In this document: one piece after another, positions 8,233-16,600 of the stretch | Layout: every line of letters starts with the position of its first letter | Position numbering within the stretch: position 1 is the stretch's first letter | Source of the DNA: Jiulongibacter sp966250325 | GTDB lineage: Bacteria; Bacteroidota; Bacteroidia; Cytophagales; Spirosomataceae | Direction of reading: 5' to 3' | Assembly (NCBI GenBank): GCA_966250325.1 | Contig: CBINGY010000011.1 | Coordinates: forward strand, 24,341 to 88,340 | DNA length: 64,000 nucleotides | The notes under the pieces: model-generated | What the model was told of the DNA's origin: nothing | Seen by the model: the letters and a program-made list of their open reading frames with translations, nothing else | The model's database searches: none | Translations under genes and position numbers: made by a program

Positions 8233-10035
8233 GTGAAACTTAAACACCGCTTAGTTGATTTCTGGGATAAGCTGATTCTCAGACGAATTCAATTAGTTAG
8301 CTGGATTGATAGATCAATCCTCTTCCTGTTTCTTGGTGCATTTTGTCTGGTGATCTACCAGGTGGCCTTTCCGAAAGAGGAAGAAGTTCGGGAATCGGTT
8401 TTAATTATACTCAGGAAGATCCCCTATCTGGCTATTCTTCTGTATTTCTCTAAATGGTTTCTTCAAAACTTCATCCGAAAGTCTCCTAAACTGCTGGATC
8501 GTGAGCACCTGTCTGACCTCATCTTCGCTGGTCTTCTGCTGGCCTATGAGCGGCTGAAATTCGGTGTGGAGTTTATGTTCAGCGAGTGGTTTCTGTACAT
8601 GCTCCTCAGCTTGTTTTTCATTGTACGTTTCCTGAAAGAGGGATCTGTAGTTAAACATAAGCTGCTTACTCCATCACTATTGTTTGTGGTGAGTTTCTCA
8701 GTTTTAATTTTGGGTAGTACCGCCATGCTTCTGGTACCAGATGCCACCAGCTATGACATGTCTTTCATTGACGCCTTCTTTACCGCCACCAGTGCAGTTT
8801 GTGTTACAGGCCTTACCGTGGTGGATACTTCTACAGCCTTTACTCCCCTGGGAAAAATCATGTTGATGGTGATGATTCAGATAGGAGGACTGGGATTAAT
8901 GACTTTCACCAATTTCTTCGCTATCCTTTTTCGCGGGGGTATGTCATTTCGTAACCATTTGATTCTGAATGATATTTTTCAGCCAGATAAGCCGAATTCC
9001 CTGTTTTCTACCCTTATTAAAATCGTAGGTTACACATTGATAATCGAAACGGCAGGTGTCCTACTCATTCATTTCGTCACCCATGACGTCTATTTTAACC
9101 AGGCCAAAGATTCGTGGTTCTTTTCTGTATTTCATGCCATTTCCGCGTTTTGCAACGCTGGTTTCAGTACACTTCCAGATGGCCTCTTTAATATCTCTTT
9201 CAGATATAATTATGCCTTACAGCTGGTTATCAGTTTCTTAATTATTCTTGGAGGTATTGGCTTTCCTGTGGTAATTGACCTTTATAATACGGCAAAGAGC
9301 ACACTTATAAGCCTTTTCAGATGGTTGGTTTACAGAGAACGTTTCGTTTTTCTTGCCAGAAACCTGAATGTTCATTCCAGACTGGTACTTTCATCTACTT
9401 TCATATTATTGGTCATCGGTGCGGTTTTATACTATGCCACCGAGCAGAGAAACACCCTCCTGGCTCATCCGTCGTCCTACGGTAAAATTGTTCAGTCGTT
9501 TTTCGGAAGTGTGACACCCCGAACTGCCGGCTTTAATACCGTAGATATGGGGAATCTCATGCAGGGTACTATTCTCATTTATTTACTTTTGATGTGGATA
9601 GGGGCCTCACCCAGTAGTACCGGCGGAGGAATTAAAACCACCACTTTTACCATTGCTATTTCAAATATTGTATCTCTGGCCAGAGGTAAAAACCGAATTG
9701 ACCTGTTCAAAAGACAGATTTCTGATGACTCGGTAAAGAGAGCCTTTGCGGTCATATTTCTTTCACTGCTCATTATTGGGGTGGCGGTTTTTCTGATAAG
9801 TATTTTTGAGCCCAGACAAGGTCTTACGGCCATTGCTTTTGAGTGCTTTTCGGCCTACAGCACGGTAGGGTTATCTCTCAATCTTACTCCCGAGCTGGGT
9901 ACAGAAAGTAAAGTGGTTCTTATTGTGACTATGTTTCTTGGCCGTGTGGGTATGTTTACCATACTTTACGGATTGTTTCAAAAAGTAGAATGCGGAGCCT
10001 ACAAATATCCGGAGGAGAATGTTCTGATCGTTTGA
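8233..10035 (+). CDS. Potassium uptake channel subunit, TrkH/KtrB family
   Basis: This 600-residue integral membrane protein has four degenerate P-loop repeats of the Trk/Ktr/HKT superfamily. Clear filter-like segments are TSAVCVTGLTVVDT, CNAGFST, VTPRTAGFNTVD and SAYSTVGLSL. It forms the K+-conducting pore in the inner membrane and needs the RCK protein encoded next. About 150 N-terminal residues before the first repeat are an extra membrane segment block, giving a length above typical KtrB (about 450). It starts with GTG at 8233, placed 17 bases behind a consensus promoter. The KtrA-like partner is 107 bases downstream on the same strand. Confidence 0.9.
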   Translation: MKLKHRLVDFWDKLILRRIQLVSWIDRSILFLFLGAFCLVIYQVAFPKEEEVRESVLIILRKIPYLAILLYFSKWFLQNFIRKSPKLLDREHLSDLIFAGLLLAYERLKFGVEFMFSEWFLYMLLSLFFIVRFLKEGSVVKHKLLTPSLLFVVSFSVLILGSTAMLLVPDATSYDMSFIDAFFTATSAVCVTGLTVVDTSTAFTPLGKIMLMVMIQIGGLGLMTFTNFFAILFRGGMSFRNHLILNDIFQPDKPNSLFSTLIKIVGYTLIIETAGVLLIHFVTHDVYFNQAKDSWFFSVFHAISAFCNAGFSTLPDGLFNISFRYNYALQLVISFLIILGGIGFPVVIDLYNTAKSTLISLFRWLVYRERFVFLARNLNVHSRLVLSSTFILLVIGAVLYYATEQRNTLLAHPSSYGKIVQSFFGSVTPRTAGFNTVDMGNLMQGTILIYLLLMWIGASPSSTGGGIKTTTFTIAISNIVSLARGKNRIDLFKRQISDDSVKRAFAVIFLSLLIIGVAVFLISIFEPRQGLTAIAFECFSAYSTVGLSLNLTPELGTESKVVLIVTMFLGRVGMFTILYGLFQKVECGAYKYPEENVLIV

Positions 10036-10142
10036 GCAATTCGTGTGAGGCTCAGTTATAAGACTTTTGAATCAAAACTTTTCTGAATAGATTAGATTTT
10101 GGCATAAATAAGTTAGTATCAAAGAATTGAATCTTTAGGTCA

Positions 10143-10835
10143 ATGAAGTATATCGTAATAGGATTGGGGAATTTTGGGTCCACTCTGGCTACCCGTTTAA
10201 CCGCCATGGGCCACGAGGTATTTGGGGTGGATAACTCCCTGGAGAAAGTAGAGCAATACAAGAACCTGATAACGCATACGATAGCTCTGGATTCTTCCAA
10301 ACCTTCGAGTCTTAACTCTTTACCTATTAAAGATGCCGATCAGGTTATCGTTTCTATCGGTGAGGACGTGGGAGCCTCTATTCTAACCACCGCACTTCTG
10401 AAGCAGCACAATGCCCGGAGCATCATAGGCAGGGCCATAAATCCGCTCCATCAGACAGTTTTGGAGTCAATAGGAATTGAGACGATCGTGAATCCGGAAA
10501 AACTTGCCGCCGAGCAGTTTTCAAAACAGCTCGAGATGAATGATGTGGTAGAATCTTTTGATCTTTCTGAAGATTGCAGCATTCTGGAGATAGAAGTTCC
10601 TAAAAGGTATTTGGGCCGTACCGCGGGGAATATTGACTTTAAAGGGACTTACAACCTGAAACTCGTTGGTATCAAACGGTACTTAACACGTAAGAACCTT
10701 ATCGGCATGATGAGTAAATATTCTACCGTTGACATGGATCTGGATCCCGATCATGAGTTCAACGAATCGGATATTCTGGTTCTTATGGGAGATATTAAGA
10801 ACTTCCAGAAAATGATTGGCCGGGATAATGATTAA
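10143..10835 (+). CDS. ktrA: Potassium channel RCK regulatory subunit, KtrA/TrkA family
   Basis: At 230 residues this is a single RCK unit: a Rossmann RCK_N domain with GLGNFG at 7-12 and an acidic residue at the end of the second strand (VDNS), then a RCK_C ligand domain (about 145-225). One RCK unit is the KtrA arrangement; classical TrkA has two. It sits on the cytoplasmic face, binds nucleotides and gates the pore protein encoded just upstream. Its stop codon abuts the ATG of the next gene, which points to a shared transcript. Confidence 0.85.
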   Translation: MKYIVIGLGNFGSTLATRLTAMGHEVFGVDNSLEKVEQYKNLITHTIALDSSKPSSLNSLPIKDADQVIVSIGEDVGASILTTALLKQHNARSIIGRAINPLHQTVLESIGIETIVNPEKLAAEQFSKQLEMNDVVESFDLSEDCSILEIEVPKRYLGRTAGNIDFKGTYNLKLVGIKRYLTRKNLIGMMSKYSTVDMDLDPDHEFNESDILVLMGDIKNFQKMIGRDND

Positions 10836-11228
10836 ATGATGCTGAATCTAAAAGCTCTTCACCATATCGCCATAATTTGTTCTGATTATAGCCGGTCAAA
10901 ACACTTCTATACAGAAATTCTGGGACTTCGGATTTTAGCAGAAGTTTACCGCGAGGAAAGGGATAGTTATAAACTCGATTTGGCTCTGGGTAATGAGTAT
11001 TTAATTGAACTGTTTTCTTTTCCTGATCCCCCTTCACGTGTTTCAAGGCCAGAGGCTGCCGGGCTGAGACATCTTGCTTTTGCCGTCCAGGATGTACATT
11101 TGGAGCGTCAAAAGTTAATTGATTCGGGAATTGAGGTTGAACCTATTCGGGTAGATGAATTTACGGGGCGAAAGTTTACGTTTTTTGAAGATCCTGACGG
11201 GCTCCCACTGGAGCTTTATGAAATCTGA
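10836..11228 (+). CDS. VOC-family (glyoxalase/YaeR-like) protein
   Basis: This 130-residue protein has two beta-alpha-beta-beta-beta modules of the vicinal oxygen chelate fold: LHHIAIICSDYSRSKHFY at the start, LRHLAFAV in the middle, and FFEDPDGLPLELYEI at the end. The paired His and Glu positions of the metal site are present. It resembles the YaeR/gloA2 branch, for which the substrate is not settled. The start directly follows the KtrA stop; a second ATG three bases on is equally possible. No functional link to potassium uptake is known; co-transcription is likely from spacing. Confidence 0.85.
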   Translation: MMLNLKALHHIAIICSDYSRSKHFYTEILGLRILAEVYREERDSYKLDLALGNEYLIELFSFPDPPSRVSRPEAAGLRHLAFAVQDVHLERQKLIDSGIEVEPIRVDEFTGRKFTFFEDPDGLPLELYEI

Positions 11229-11318
11229 TTCCAGTACATTTAACATCCTTTAACAGCTGTTTAAAACAAAAAAGTGCGGTTTGCTGTTATTTTGACATAC
11301 GAAAATTAGCAGCTTACT

Positions 11319-12614
11319 ATGAAAGTGTTTTCAACTTGTGCTTTACTTTTTATCTCGCTTTGTTCGGTAGGGCAGGTTACACAAAATCCCAAAGTAACGA
11401 GGAAATCATCTTCGGATACCTTCATTAATAAAATTGAGATCACGGAAGAATACACCGTAGTTTCCATGCAATTCGTTTCTGCAAATCCAGAGGATCAATT
11501 GAAGGAATATCTGAATGCAAATCCGGAGGAGAAGCAACAACTGGCCCAGATGGATCCTATGATGCGAAATCTTATTCTCCGTCAAATGATGGAGCGTATG
11601 GGACAGAGCACTATTAGTATTCAGCCGGGGTCTTATTTGAAAGCCAGGGATGGACGACAATTTAAATTTATTAAAGCCACCAGTATTCCAGTAGCTCCTG
11701 AACGGAAACAGGTGGAGCCTGGCAAGAAATATTTCTTCAAGGTGTATTTTGACCGGCTGGCTCCGGGAATTCAACAGATAGATCTTATCGAGAATAAGGA
11801 AAGTGAAGCTGATGGTTTTCACTATTGGAATTTCTACGGCATTGAAGTGAATAACCCCGGTAAAGGTGAAACCGATGTGCCGCGACAACTTTCTGAAACT
11901 TCGGAAATCTCCTCTGAGGAGCTAACTTTTTTGCTAAGCGGAAAGGTTTTTAACGCGGAAACCAACCTGCCAGTAGCAGCCAAAATTGTTTGTAAAATAG
12001 AGGGGAAAGATGTGCCATTTGATTCTCTTTACACTTCAAAATCTGGTTATTATGAGTTTCTTCTGAAGCCAGAAGCCTTTGTGTACGAAATTTCGGCCGA
12101 GGGGTACAAAACGTATGAACAGTCTCTGGATTTAAGTAAATGGAAGAAAGATTTGCAACAGGATTTTTTTCTGGAACCTGTGAACGACGCCAGGAATACT
12201 ACGGAGTATGAGGAAAGTGCTACCCCGGAAACTCTTGAAATGGTGGATAACCAAACTATCAGACTGAATAATGTGTACTTCCCTACCGGCAAAGCAGAAA
12301 TTTACAATAAATCATACCGCGAGCTGGATGAGGTGGTGAAGATGATGCAAAACGACTCCACTATGAAGATTCGGGTGGAGGGGCACACAGATAATCAGGG
12401 AGATAGTGAGCTTAACAAAAAGCTTTCTCTTGACAGGGCAATTGCGGTGAAGAACTACCTCACAGAACACGGTATTGATTCATTGCGAATTACTTGCGAA
12501 GGCTTTGGTGATACCAGGCCCATTGTATCTAATGATAACGCCTCTGACCGCCAGAAAAACAGGAGGGTTGAAATCAGGATCCTCCAGGACGAAGACACGC
12601 CAACGGAAGAATAA
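11319..12614 (+). CDS. OmpA-family outer membrane protein with a carboxypeptidase-regulatory-like domain
   Basis: This 431-residue protein has a signal peptide (cleavage near SVGQ), an N-terminal region of unknown fold (about 25-190), a CarboxypepD_reg-like beta sandwich (about 197-285, LLSGKVFNAETNLPVAAKI) and a C-terminal OmpA peptidoglycan-binding domain (about 310-425). The latter carries the signature VEGHTDNQGD and the late NRRVEIRI. The last domain anchors the protein to peptidoglycan from the outer membrane. No beta-barrel domain is evident, so it may be a periplasmic linker. It stands alone between the VOC gene and the copper island. Confidence 0.85.
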   Translation: MKVFSTCALLFISLCSVGQVTQNPKVTRKSSSDTFINKIEITEEYTVVSMQFVSANPEDQLKEYLNANPEEKQQLAQMDPMMRNLILRQMMERMGQSTISIQPGSYLKARDGRQFKFIKATSIPVAPERKQVEPGKKYFFKVYFDRLAPGIQQIDLIENKESEADGFHYWNFYGIEVNNPGKGETDVPRQLSETSEISSEELTFLLSGKVFNAETNLPVAAKIVCKIEGKDVPFDSLYTSKSGYYEFLLKPEAFVYEISAEGYKTYEQSLDLSKWKKDLQQDFFLEPVNDARNTTEYEESATPETLEMVDNQTIRLNNVYFPTGKAEIYNKSYRELDEVVKMMQNDSTMKIRVEGHTDNQGDSELNKKLSLDRAIAVKNYLTEHGIDSLRITCEGFGDTRPIVSNDNASDRQKNRRVEIRILQDEDTPTEE

Positions 12615-12785
12615 CGACCGTATTCTTTTTAGGGTATAGGTAAAATGTCTTAATTCATTGTTTTACTGATTATTATGAGGTATTATTGCTTTTTTTGACG
12701 ATTGTCATATAATTGTGCTAGAGGTTGCGTGGCTTTCCCCCCTTATTTTTAGGGATATTACCAGGTGTTAGACCATTAAAGGAGA

Positions 12786-13346
12786 ATGACCAGACTGAGA
12801 ATCAGGAACATGGTGTGTGACAGATGCATCATGAGTGTAGAACTATTGCTGAAAAGTATCCATCTTTTTCCGCAGGAAGTCGGACTAGGGTATGTGGATT
12901 TTGATAGAAAATTGACATTTAATGAAACTCTGGTTTTGAAAATTGGGCTTCATCAACTGGGTTTTGAACTTCTTGAGGATAAGGAGGAGTCGCTCACCGA
13001 ACAAGTGAAAAATGTAGTTATTCACGTTATTTACAAAGAATCTGAACTCCTTGAAAAATTTACATTTTCAGCAATAATCCAGGATAAAACAGGCAGGGAT
13101 TACAAAACGCTCAGTGAAATTTTCTCTAAGGTTACGGGAAATACGCTTGAGCATTACATTATAACTCAGAAAGTGGAAAGGGTAAAGGAACTGCTGACCT
13201 ATGAAGAATTGAATATAAGCGAAATATCCAGAGAGTTGCACTATAGTAGCGTTGCTCATATGTCAAATCAGTTTAAGAAAATAGAGGGTATGTCACCCAG
13301 CGAATTCAGAAAGGATAGCTCCAGGAAACCATTGGACAAACTCTGA
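12786..13346 (+). CDS. HMA-AraC fusion regulator of the copper island
   Basis: This 186-residue protein joins a short HMA-like domain to an AraC DNA-binding domain. The first 75 residues follow the HMA pattern with MVCDRC (Cys11, Cys14) and a ferredoxin-like second half (LHQLGFELLED). Residues about 85-180 hold two helix-turn-helix motifs (LSEIFSKVTGNTLEHYI and ISRELHYSSVAHMSNQFKK). There is no cupin sensor. The CxxC pair could bind Cu(I) directly, making this a one-component metal sensor; that is inference. It is followed on the same strand by two exported metal-binding proteins. A GGAG sits only one base before the ATG. Confidence 0.8.
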   Translation: MTRLRIRNMVCDRCIMSVELLLKSIHLFPQEVGLGYVDFDRKLTFNETLVLKIGLHQLGFELLEDKEESLTEQVKNVVIHVIYKESELLEKFTFSAIIQDKTGRDYKTLSEIFSKVTGNTLEHYIITQKVERVKELLTYEELNISEISRELHYSSVAHMSNQFKKIEGMSPSEFRKDSSRKPLDKL

Positions 13347-13372
13347 TTCTCAAAGGACATCTTGCAAAATTT

Positions 13373-13407
13373 CTTTGTTTCAAAGGAATGCCCGAACTTT
13401 GCAAAGT
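13373..13407. promoter_or_regulatory. Candidate copper operator: CTTTG-N3-CAAAG and a perfect 12-bp palindrome
   Basis: CTTTGTTTCAAAG at 13373-13385 is followed by the perfect palindrome ACTTTGCAAAGT at 13396-13407, all within 51 bases of the lipoprotein ATG at 13424. GAACTTTG at 13394-13401 is one base off the -7 consensus, so the palindrome overlaps a possible promoter. This is a plausible site for the regulator encoded just upstream. Confidence 0.4.
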
Positions 13408-13423
13408 AATAAACGATCATAGA

Positions 13424-13636
13424 ATGAGGAGAATCGCACTGCTCGCCGTGATAGCTGTTTCATTGGCATCATGTAATCGGGGTACGAGTTCAGAATTAAG
13501 CTCGGAAGAGGTGGTATACGCTTGTCCGATGGAGTGTGAAGAGGATAAAACTTACTCAGAGCCAGGGACATGTCCGGTATGTGGAATGAATCTGAAAGAA
13601 CAGGTCTCTCACTCTGCAAGTCACAGCACACACTAA
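13424..13636 (+). CDS. Heavy-metal-binding (HMBD) lipoprotein
   Basis: This 70-residue lipoprotein has a signal ending in SLASC (lipid on Cys17). The mature part is one heavy-metal-binding domain: CPMEC (Cys34, Cys38) and CPVCGM (Cys50, Cys53), plus a His-rich tail. Such domains occur in CusB-like proteins and stand-alone periplasmic copper binders. It probably sits on the periplasmic side of a membrane and buffers Cu(I)/Ag(I). The start was set at 13424 because an ATG at 13388 would add 12 residues in front of the signal peptide and put the palindromic operator inside the gene. Confidence 0.8.
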   Translation: MRRIALLAVIAVSLASCNRGTSSELSSEEVVYACPMECEEDKTYSEPGTCPVCGMNLKEQVSHSASHSTH

Positions 13637-13698
13637 TTAAGTTTTAGGAACACTTCTCAGGAATTTCGAACATTATTAAATTCAGGAAGGTTATCGTC

Positions 13699-14049
13699 AT
13701 GAAAAGAATCATTTTATTATTGGGTATTTTCTTTGGTTTCAGTATTGCGGTAAATGCTCAGACGGGTGAACACCAGACTGTTAAAATCAAGACTTCTGCT
13801 ATATGCAAAATGTGTAAACAGCGTATAGAGAGAGATATGAGCCTTACAAAAGGGGTAGAGAAAGCCGAACTGAATCTTGATGACAAGGTACTCACCATTG
13901 CCTACAATCAAAAGAAAACGAATTCTGAGGAACTTAGAAAGGCCGTAACCAAAATTGGTTATGATGCGGATAAATTGCCGGCTGATCAAAGAGCTCACGA
14001 CCGACTTCCCGAGTGTTGTCAGAAGACTGCTGCCGCTCACCAAGACTAA
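13699..14049 (+). CDS. Exported HMA-domain metal-binding protein
   Basis: This 116-residue protein has a signal peptide (cleavage near VNAQ) and one heavy-metal-associated domain with AICKMC (Cys36, Cys39). It continues through TIAYNQKKTN and a closing LRKAVTKIGYDADKLP. A second Cys pair near the end (ECCQ, about 106-107) and a terminal His could add ligands. It is a likely periplasmic copper chaperone or buffer working with the HMBD lipoprotein encoded 62 bases upstream. The last four bases overlap the end of the convergent aldehyde dehydrogenase gene. Confidence 0.85.
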   Translation: MKRIILLLGIFFGFSIAVNAQTGEHQTVKIKTSAICKMCKQRIERDMSLTKGVEKAELNLDDKVLTIAYNQKKTNSEELRKAVTKIGYDADKLPADQRAHDRLPECCQKTAAAHQD

Positions 14050-15470
14050 AGATAATCTACAAGAACCTTGATAAGCCATTTTTTCAATGGCGTGTAAGGG
14101 GGAGCAATTAATTCGGCAGCCCCGGGGAGCCATTGCCGTAACACGCTTCGTTCATTCGTAAATGCAAGGAAGCCTGCATATCCGTGAGATTTTCCGATTC
14201 CGCTATTGTTTAACCCTCCAAAAGGTAAATGATGGTTGAAAAACTGAATATCTACCATGTTGATACAACCACTTCCCGCTTTTGTATTTGCCAGAATGTA
14301 ATCAATATTTTGCTGTGAATTACTGAACATATAGAGGGCTAAAGGAACTTCACCCTCATTTATCAAATCGGTAACTTCTTTGAGATCTCTGAATGCAATT
14401 ACCGGACTTACCGGACCGAAAATCTCCTCGTTCATCAATAGGCTATCAGAATTTAAATCAGTAATTACGGTGGGCTCTATAAATTGACGAGAAGTGTCTG
14501 TTTGACCTCCAAATTCCAGTTTAGCTCCTTTTTGAAGAGCATCGGTCATTCCATGTTTGAGGCGTTCGGCATGTTTCCTGTTTACGATTCCCGGATAATC
14601 CGTCGATTCAGCAGCTTTATTTCCGTAAAATTTCCGGATATAGGCAGAATAATGCTCCAGGAACTCAGTTTTCTTACTTTCATGCACCAACAGATAGTCA
14701 GGAGCAATACATATCTGACCCGCATTGAGGTGTTTTCCCCAGGCAATCCTTCTGGCCGCCTGCTCGATATTCGCTGTCTGATCAATAATCGTTGGAGATT
14801 TTCCGCCCAATTCGAGTGTTACGGAAGCCAGATTCCTGGATGCTGCTTTCATTACAATTTTACCTACGGTGGGCGATCCGGTGAAAAATATGTGATTAAA
14901 AGGTAATTCAAGCAGAGCTGTAGAAACTTCAATGCCTCCTTCCACCACATAAACTTCTTCCGGTAAAAAGATGGCCTCCACTATTTTTCGGATAACCTGC
15001 GAACTTCCTGGAGTCATTTCCGACGGCTTAAGAATCACCGAATTGCCCGCTGCGATGGCCGAGACCAACGGCCCAAAGCTTAAGTTGAAGGGAAAATTCC
15101 AGGGAGATATGATAAGACAAACACCTTTAGGTTCGTAATAAATTGTACTGGTGCTACCCAGAAGTGCCAGAGGCGTTCCTACTCGTTTTGGGCGGGCCCA
15201 CTGTCCCAAATGATGAAGTGCATGCTTGATCTCATTGAGTACCACCAGGATTTCACTCAGGTCTACTTCTTCCTCAGGTTTTCTGAAATCAGCCATCATC
15301 GCATCTCGGATCTCCTGACGGAAATCGATTTTAATGGCTTGATAGAGAGCCTTTAATTTTTGCTTCCGGCTTTTAACCGTTTGTAAAGATCCGTTAAACC
15401 GATTCTCTTTCTGCTTGTCGAAAATCCGTTGAAGGTCTTCTGGTACAAGTTGATCAACTGTGCTACTCAT
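14046..15470 (-). CDS. Aldehyde dehydrogenase, ALDH3/fatty-aldehyde-like
   Basis: This 474-residue NAD(P)-dependent aldehyde dehydrogenase has catalytic Cys254 in NAGQICIAPD, general base Glu220 in LELGGKSP and the cofactor segment ISPWNFPF. Length and the C-terminal amphipathic tail (LKKWLIKVLVDYL) resemble the class 3/fatty aldehyde group, which oxidises medium or long chain aldehydes at membranes. Its ATG overlaps the stop of the sterol desaturase-family gene (ATGA), so the two are translationally coupled and may act on one lipid. It is a poor candidate for the missing 2-oxoglutarate semialdehyde dehydrogenase. It is enclosed by copper genes on both sides. Confidence 0.85.
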   Translation of the reverse strand: MSSTVDQLVPEDLQRIFDKQKENRFNGSLQTVKSRKQKLKALYQAIKIDFRQEIRDAMMADFRKPEEEVDLSEILVVLNEIKHALHHLGQWARPKRVGTPLALLGSTSTIYYEPKGVCLIISPWNFPFNLSFGPLVSAIAAGNSVILKPSEMTPGSSQVIRKIVEAIFLPEEVYVVEGGIEVSTALLELPFNHIFFTGSPTVGKIVMKAASRNLASVTLELGGKSPTIIDQTANIEQAARRIAWGKHLNAGQICIAPDYLLVHESKKTEFLEHYSAYIRKFYGNKAAESTDYPGIVNRKHAERLKHGMTDALQKGAKLEFGGQTDTSRQFIEPTVITDLNSDSLLMNEEIFGPVSPVIAFRDLKEVTDLINEGEVPLALYMFSNSQQNIDYILANTKAGSGCINMVDIQFFNHHLPFGGLNNSGIGKSHGYAGFLAFTNERSVLRQWLPGAAELIAPPYTPLKKWLIKVLVDYL

Positions 15471-16312
15471 GCGTTTTTACTGAATTTAGAACCTTCAGGT
15501 GCCCGGTATTTTTGAAAAGGAATTTTCAGAAGTGGCCCGATGTACTCATGCTCTTTGGGGTCCATGTAGGTATCTATTCCATAAATAAGTTCAGAACCCT
15601 TTTTGGTGGCAAACGTACCAAAGAGACGGTCCCAAATGGAGAACAGGTTGCCATAGTTGGTATCCGTGTAAGGTTGTTTGTAATGATGATGAACATGGTG
15701 CATGTCTGGAGTAACGAAAATATATCCTATGATTTTATCGAGTATAGCAGGCAACGTGATGTTGGCATGATTAAACTGAGAAAGAACCACGGAGGCCGAC
15801 TGATAAAGAAAAACCATCCACATGGGAGCTCCAACAATGGCTGTGGCAATAATAGTAAAAGCAAATCGAAAAACGCTCTCACCGGGATGATGCCTGTTAG
15901 CAGAAAACGTATCTATGTGCTGATCGGTGTGATGAATTAAATGAAACATCCACATCCATTTAACTTTATGTTCAAGCCAATGGATTGTGTATGCTGCAAT
16001 GAGATCGAGGACAGCCACACCGATGAGTGTTGTTATCCAGACGGGCCACTCAGGTAACACATAGAGAAGCCCGAATTCATTGGCCACAGCCCAGTCTGAG
16101 GTTTTTACCAGCAGAAAAGCCAGAGGTAAATTGACAATGATCGTGGTAAGTGTAAAGAATAAATTAATTCCGGCGTGTTTCCAGCGTTGGTAGGAAAGAC
16201 TGAACAAGGGAGCAATGCTTTCCCATAAACTGAAAACAAGAAGACCACCCACCAGAATATACATTCTTTGGGCCGAGGAAATATGTTCGAAAAAAGTGAT
16301 CAGCGATTCCAT
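15467..16312 (-). CDS. Sterol desaturase/fatty acid hydroxylase family membrane protein
   Basis: This 281-residue membrane protein carries the di-iron histidine boxes of the fatty-acid hydroxylase superfamily: HWLEHK, HLIHHTD, a mid-box SANRHHP and HHVHHHY. These enzymes hydroxylate or desaturate lipid chains in the inner membrane using oxygen. The start is the ATG at 16312; an in-frame TTG at 16345 would add 11 residues. The gene ends on the start of the aldehyde dehydrogenase gene (4-base overlap). A plausible pathway is hydroxylation followed by aldehyde oxidation of a lipid, but the substrate is unknown. It lies 73 bases downstream of the small HMA gene. Confidence 0.85.
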   Translation of the reverse strand: MESLITFFEHISSAQRMYILVGGLLVFSLWESIAPLFSLSYQRWKHAGINLFFTLTTIIVNLPLAFLLVKTSDWAVANEFGLLYVLPEWPVWITTLIGVAVLDLIAAYTIHWLEHKVKWMWMFHLIHHTDQHIDTFSANRHHPGESVFRFAFTIIATAIVGAPMWMVFLYQSASVVLSQFNHANITLPAILDKIIGYIFVTPDMHHVHHHYKQPYTDTNYGNLFSIWDRLFGTFATKKGSELIYGIDTYMDPKEHEYIGPLLKIPFQKYRAPEGSKFSKNA

Positions 16313-16385
16313 CTGAGTTAGGATCAGGTTTTCCGAAAAATACAAAAATACCCAGGAATTGTACTGTTGGAGCGGCTATTTTCCT

Positions 16386-16598
16386 TTACAGAAGTGGCTC
16401 AGCCTGGTATCCTGCTTTTGAAAGTGCCGTAATAATTTCCTTTTCGGTAAAATCTTCACCCTCCACGGTAAGAATTTTATCCGGGTTGGCGGTATCTACC
16501 TGCCAGGATTCCACTTCGTCGAGTTCATTAAGAAAAGGTGTAACGGCTGCTACGCAGTTTCCGCAGTTCACGGTTGTTTTAAATTTTTGAATTTTCAT
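16386..16598 (-). CDS. Cytosolic HMA copper chaperone
   Basis: This 70-residue single HMA domain has no signal peptide: CGNC (Cys12, Cys15) near the N-terminus and GYQAEPLL at the end. It has the size and form of CopZ/Atx1 chaperones, which deliver Cu(I) to the P-type ATPase. The first motif residue is shifted from the usual GMxCxxC to VNCGNC. It starts two bases after the copA stop and is clearly co-transcribed with copA, which supports the role. Confidence 0.85.
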   Translation of the reverse strand: MKIQKFKTTVNCGNCVAAVTPFLNELDEVESWQVDTANPDKILTVEGEDFTEKEIITALSKAGYQAEPLL

Positions 16599-16600
16599 TT

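Noticed and set aside
11406..11888. 160-codon antisense frame in the OmpA gene
   Set aside because: Shadow of a clear coding gene; composition rich in His, Ile and Leu without order.
13717..14133. 138-codon antisense frame across the HMA gene
   Set aside because: Covers a good signal peptide and HMA domain on the plus strand, so it is a shadow.
14046..15470. Aldehyde dehydrogenase as the missing hydroxyproline-pathway enzyme
   Set aside because: Sequence and C-terminal tail are of the ALDH3/fatty-aldehyde type, it is coupled to a lipid hydroxylase, and it lies about 6 kb away on the opposite strand.
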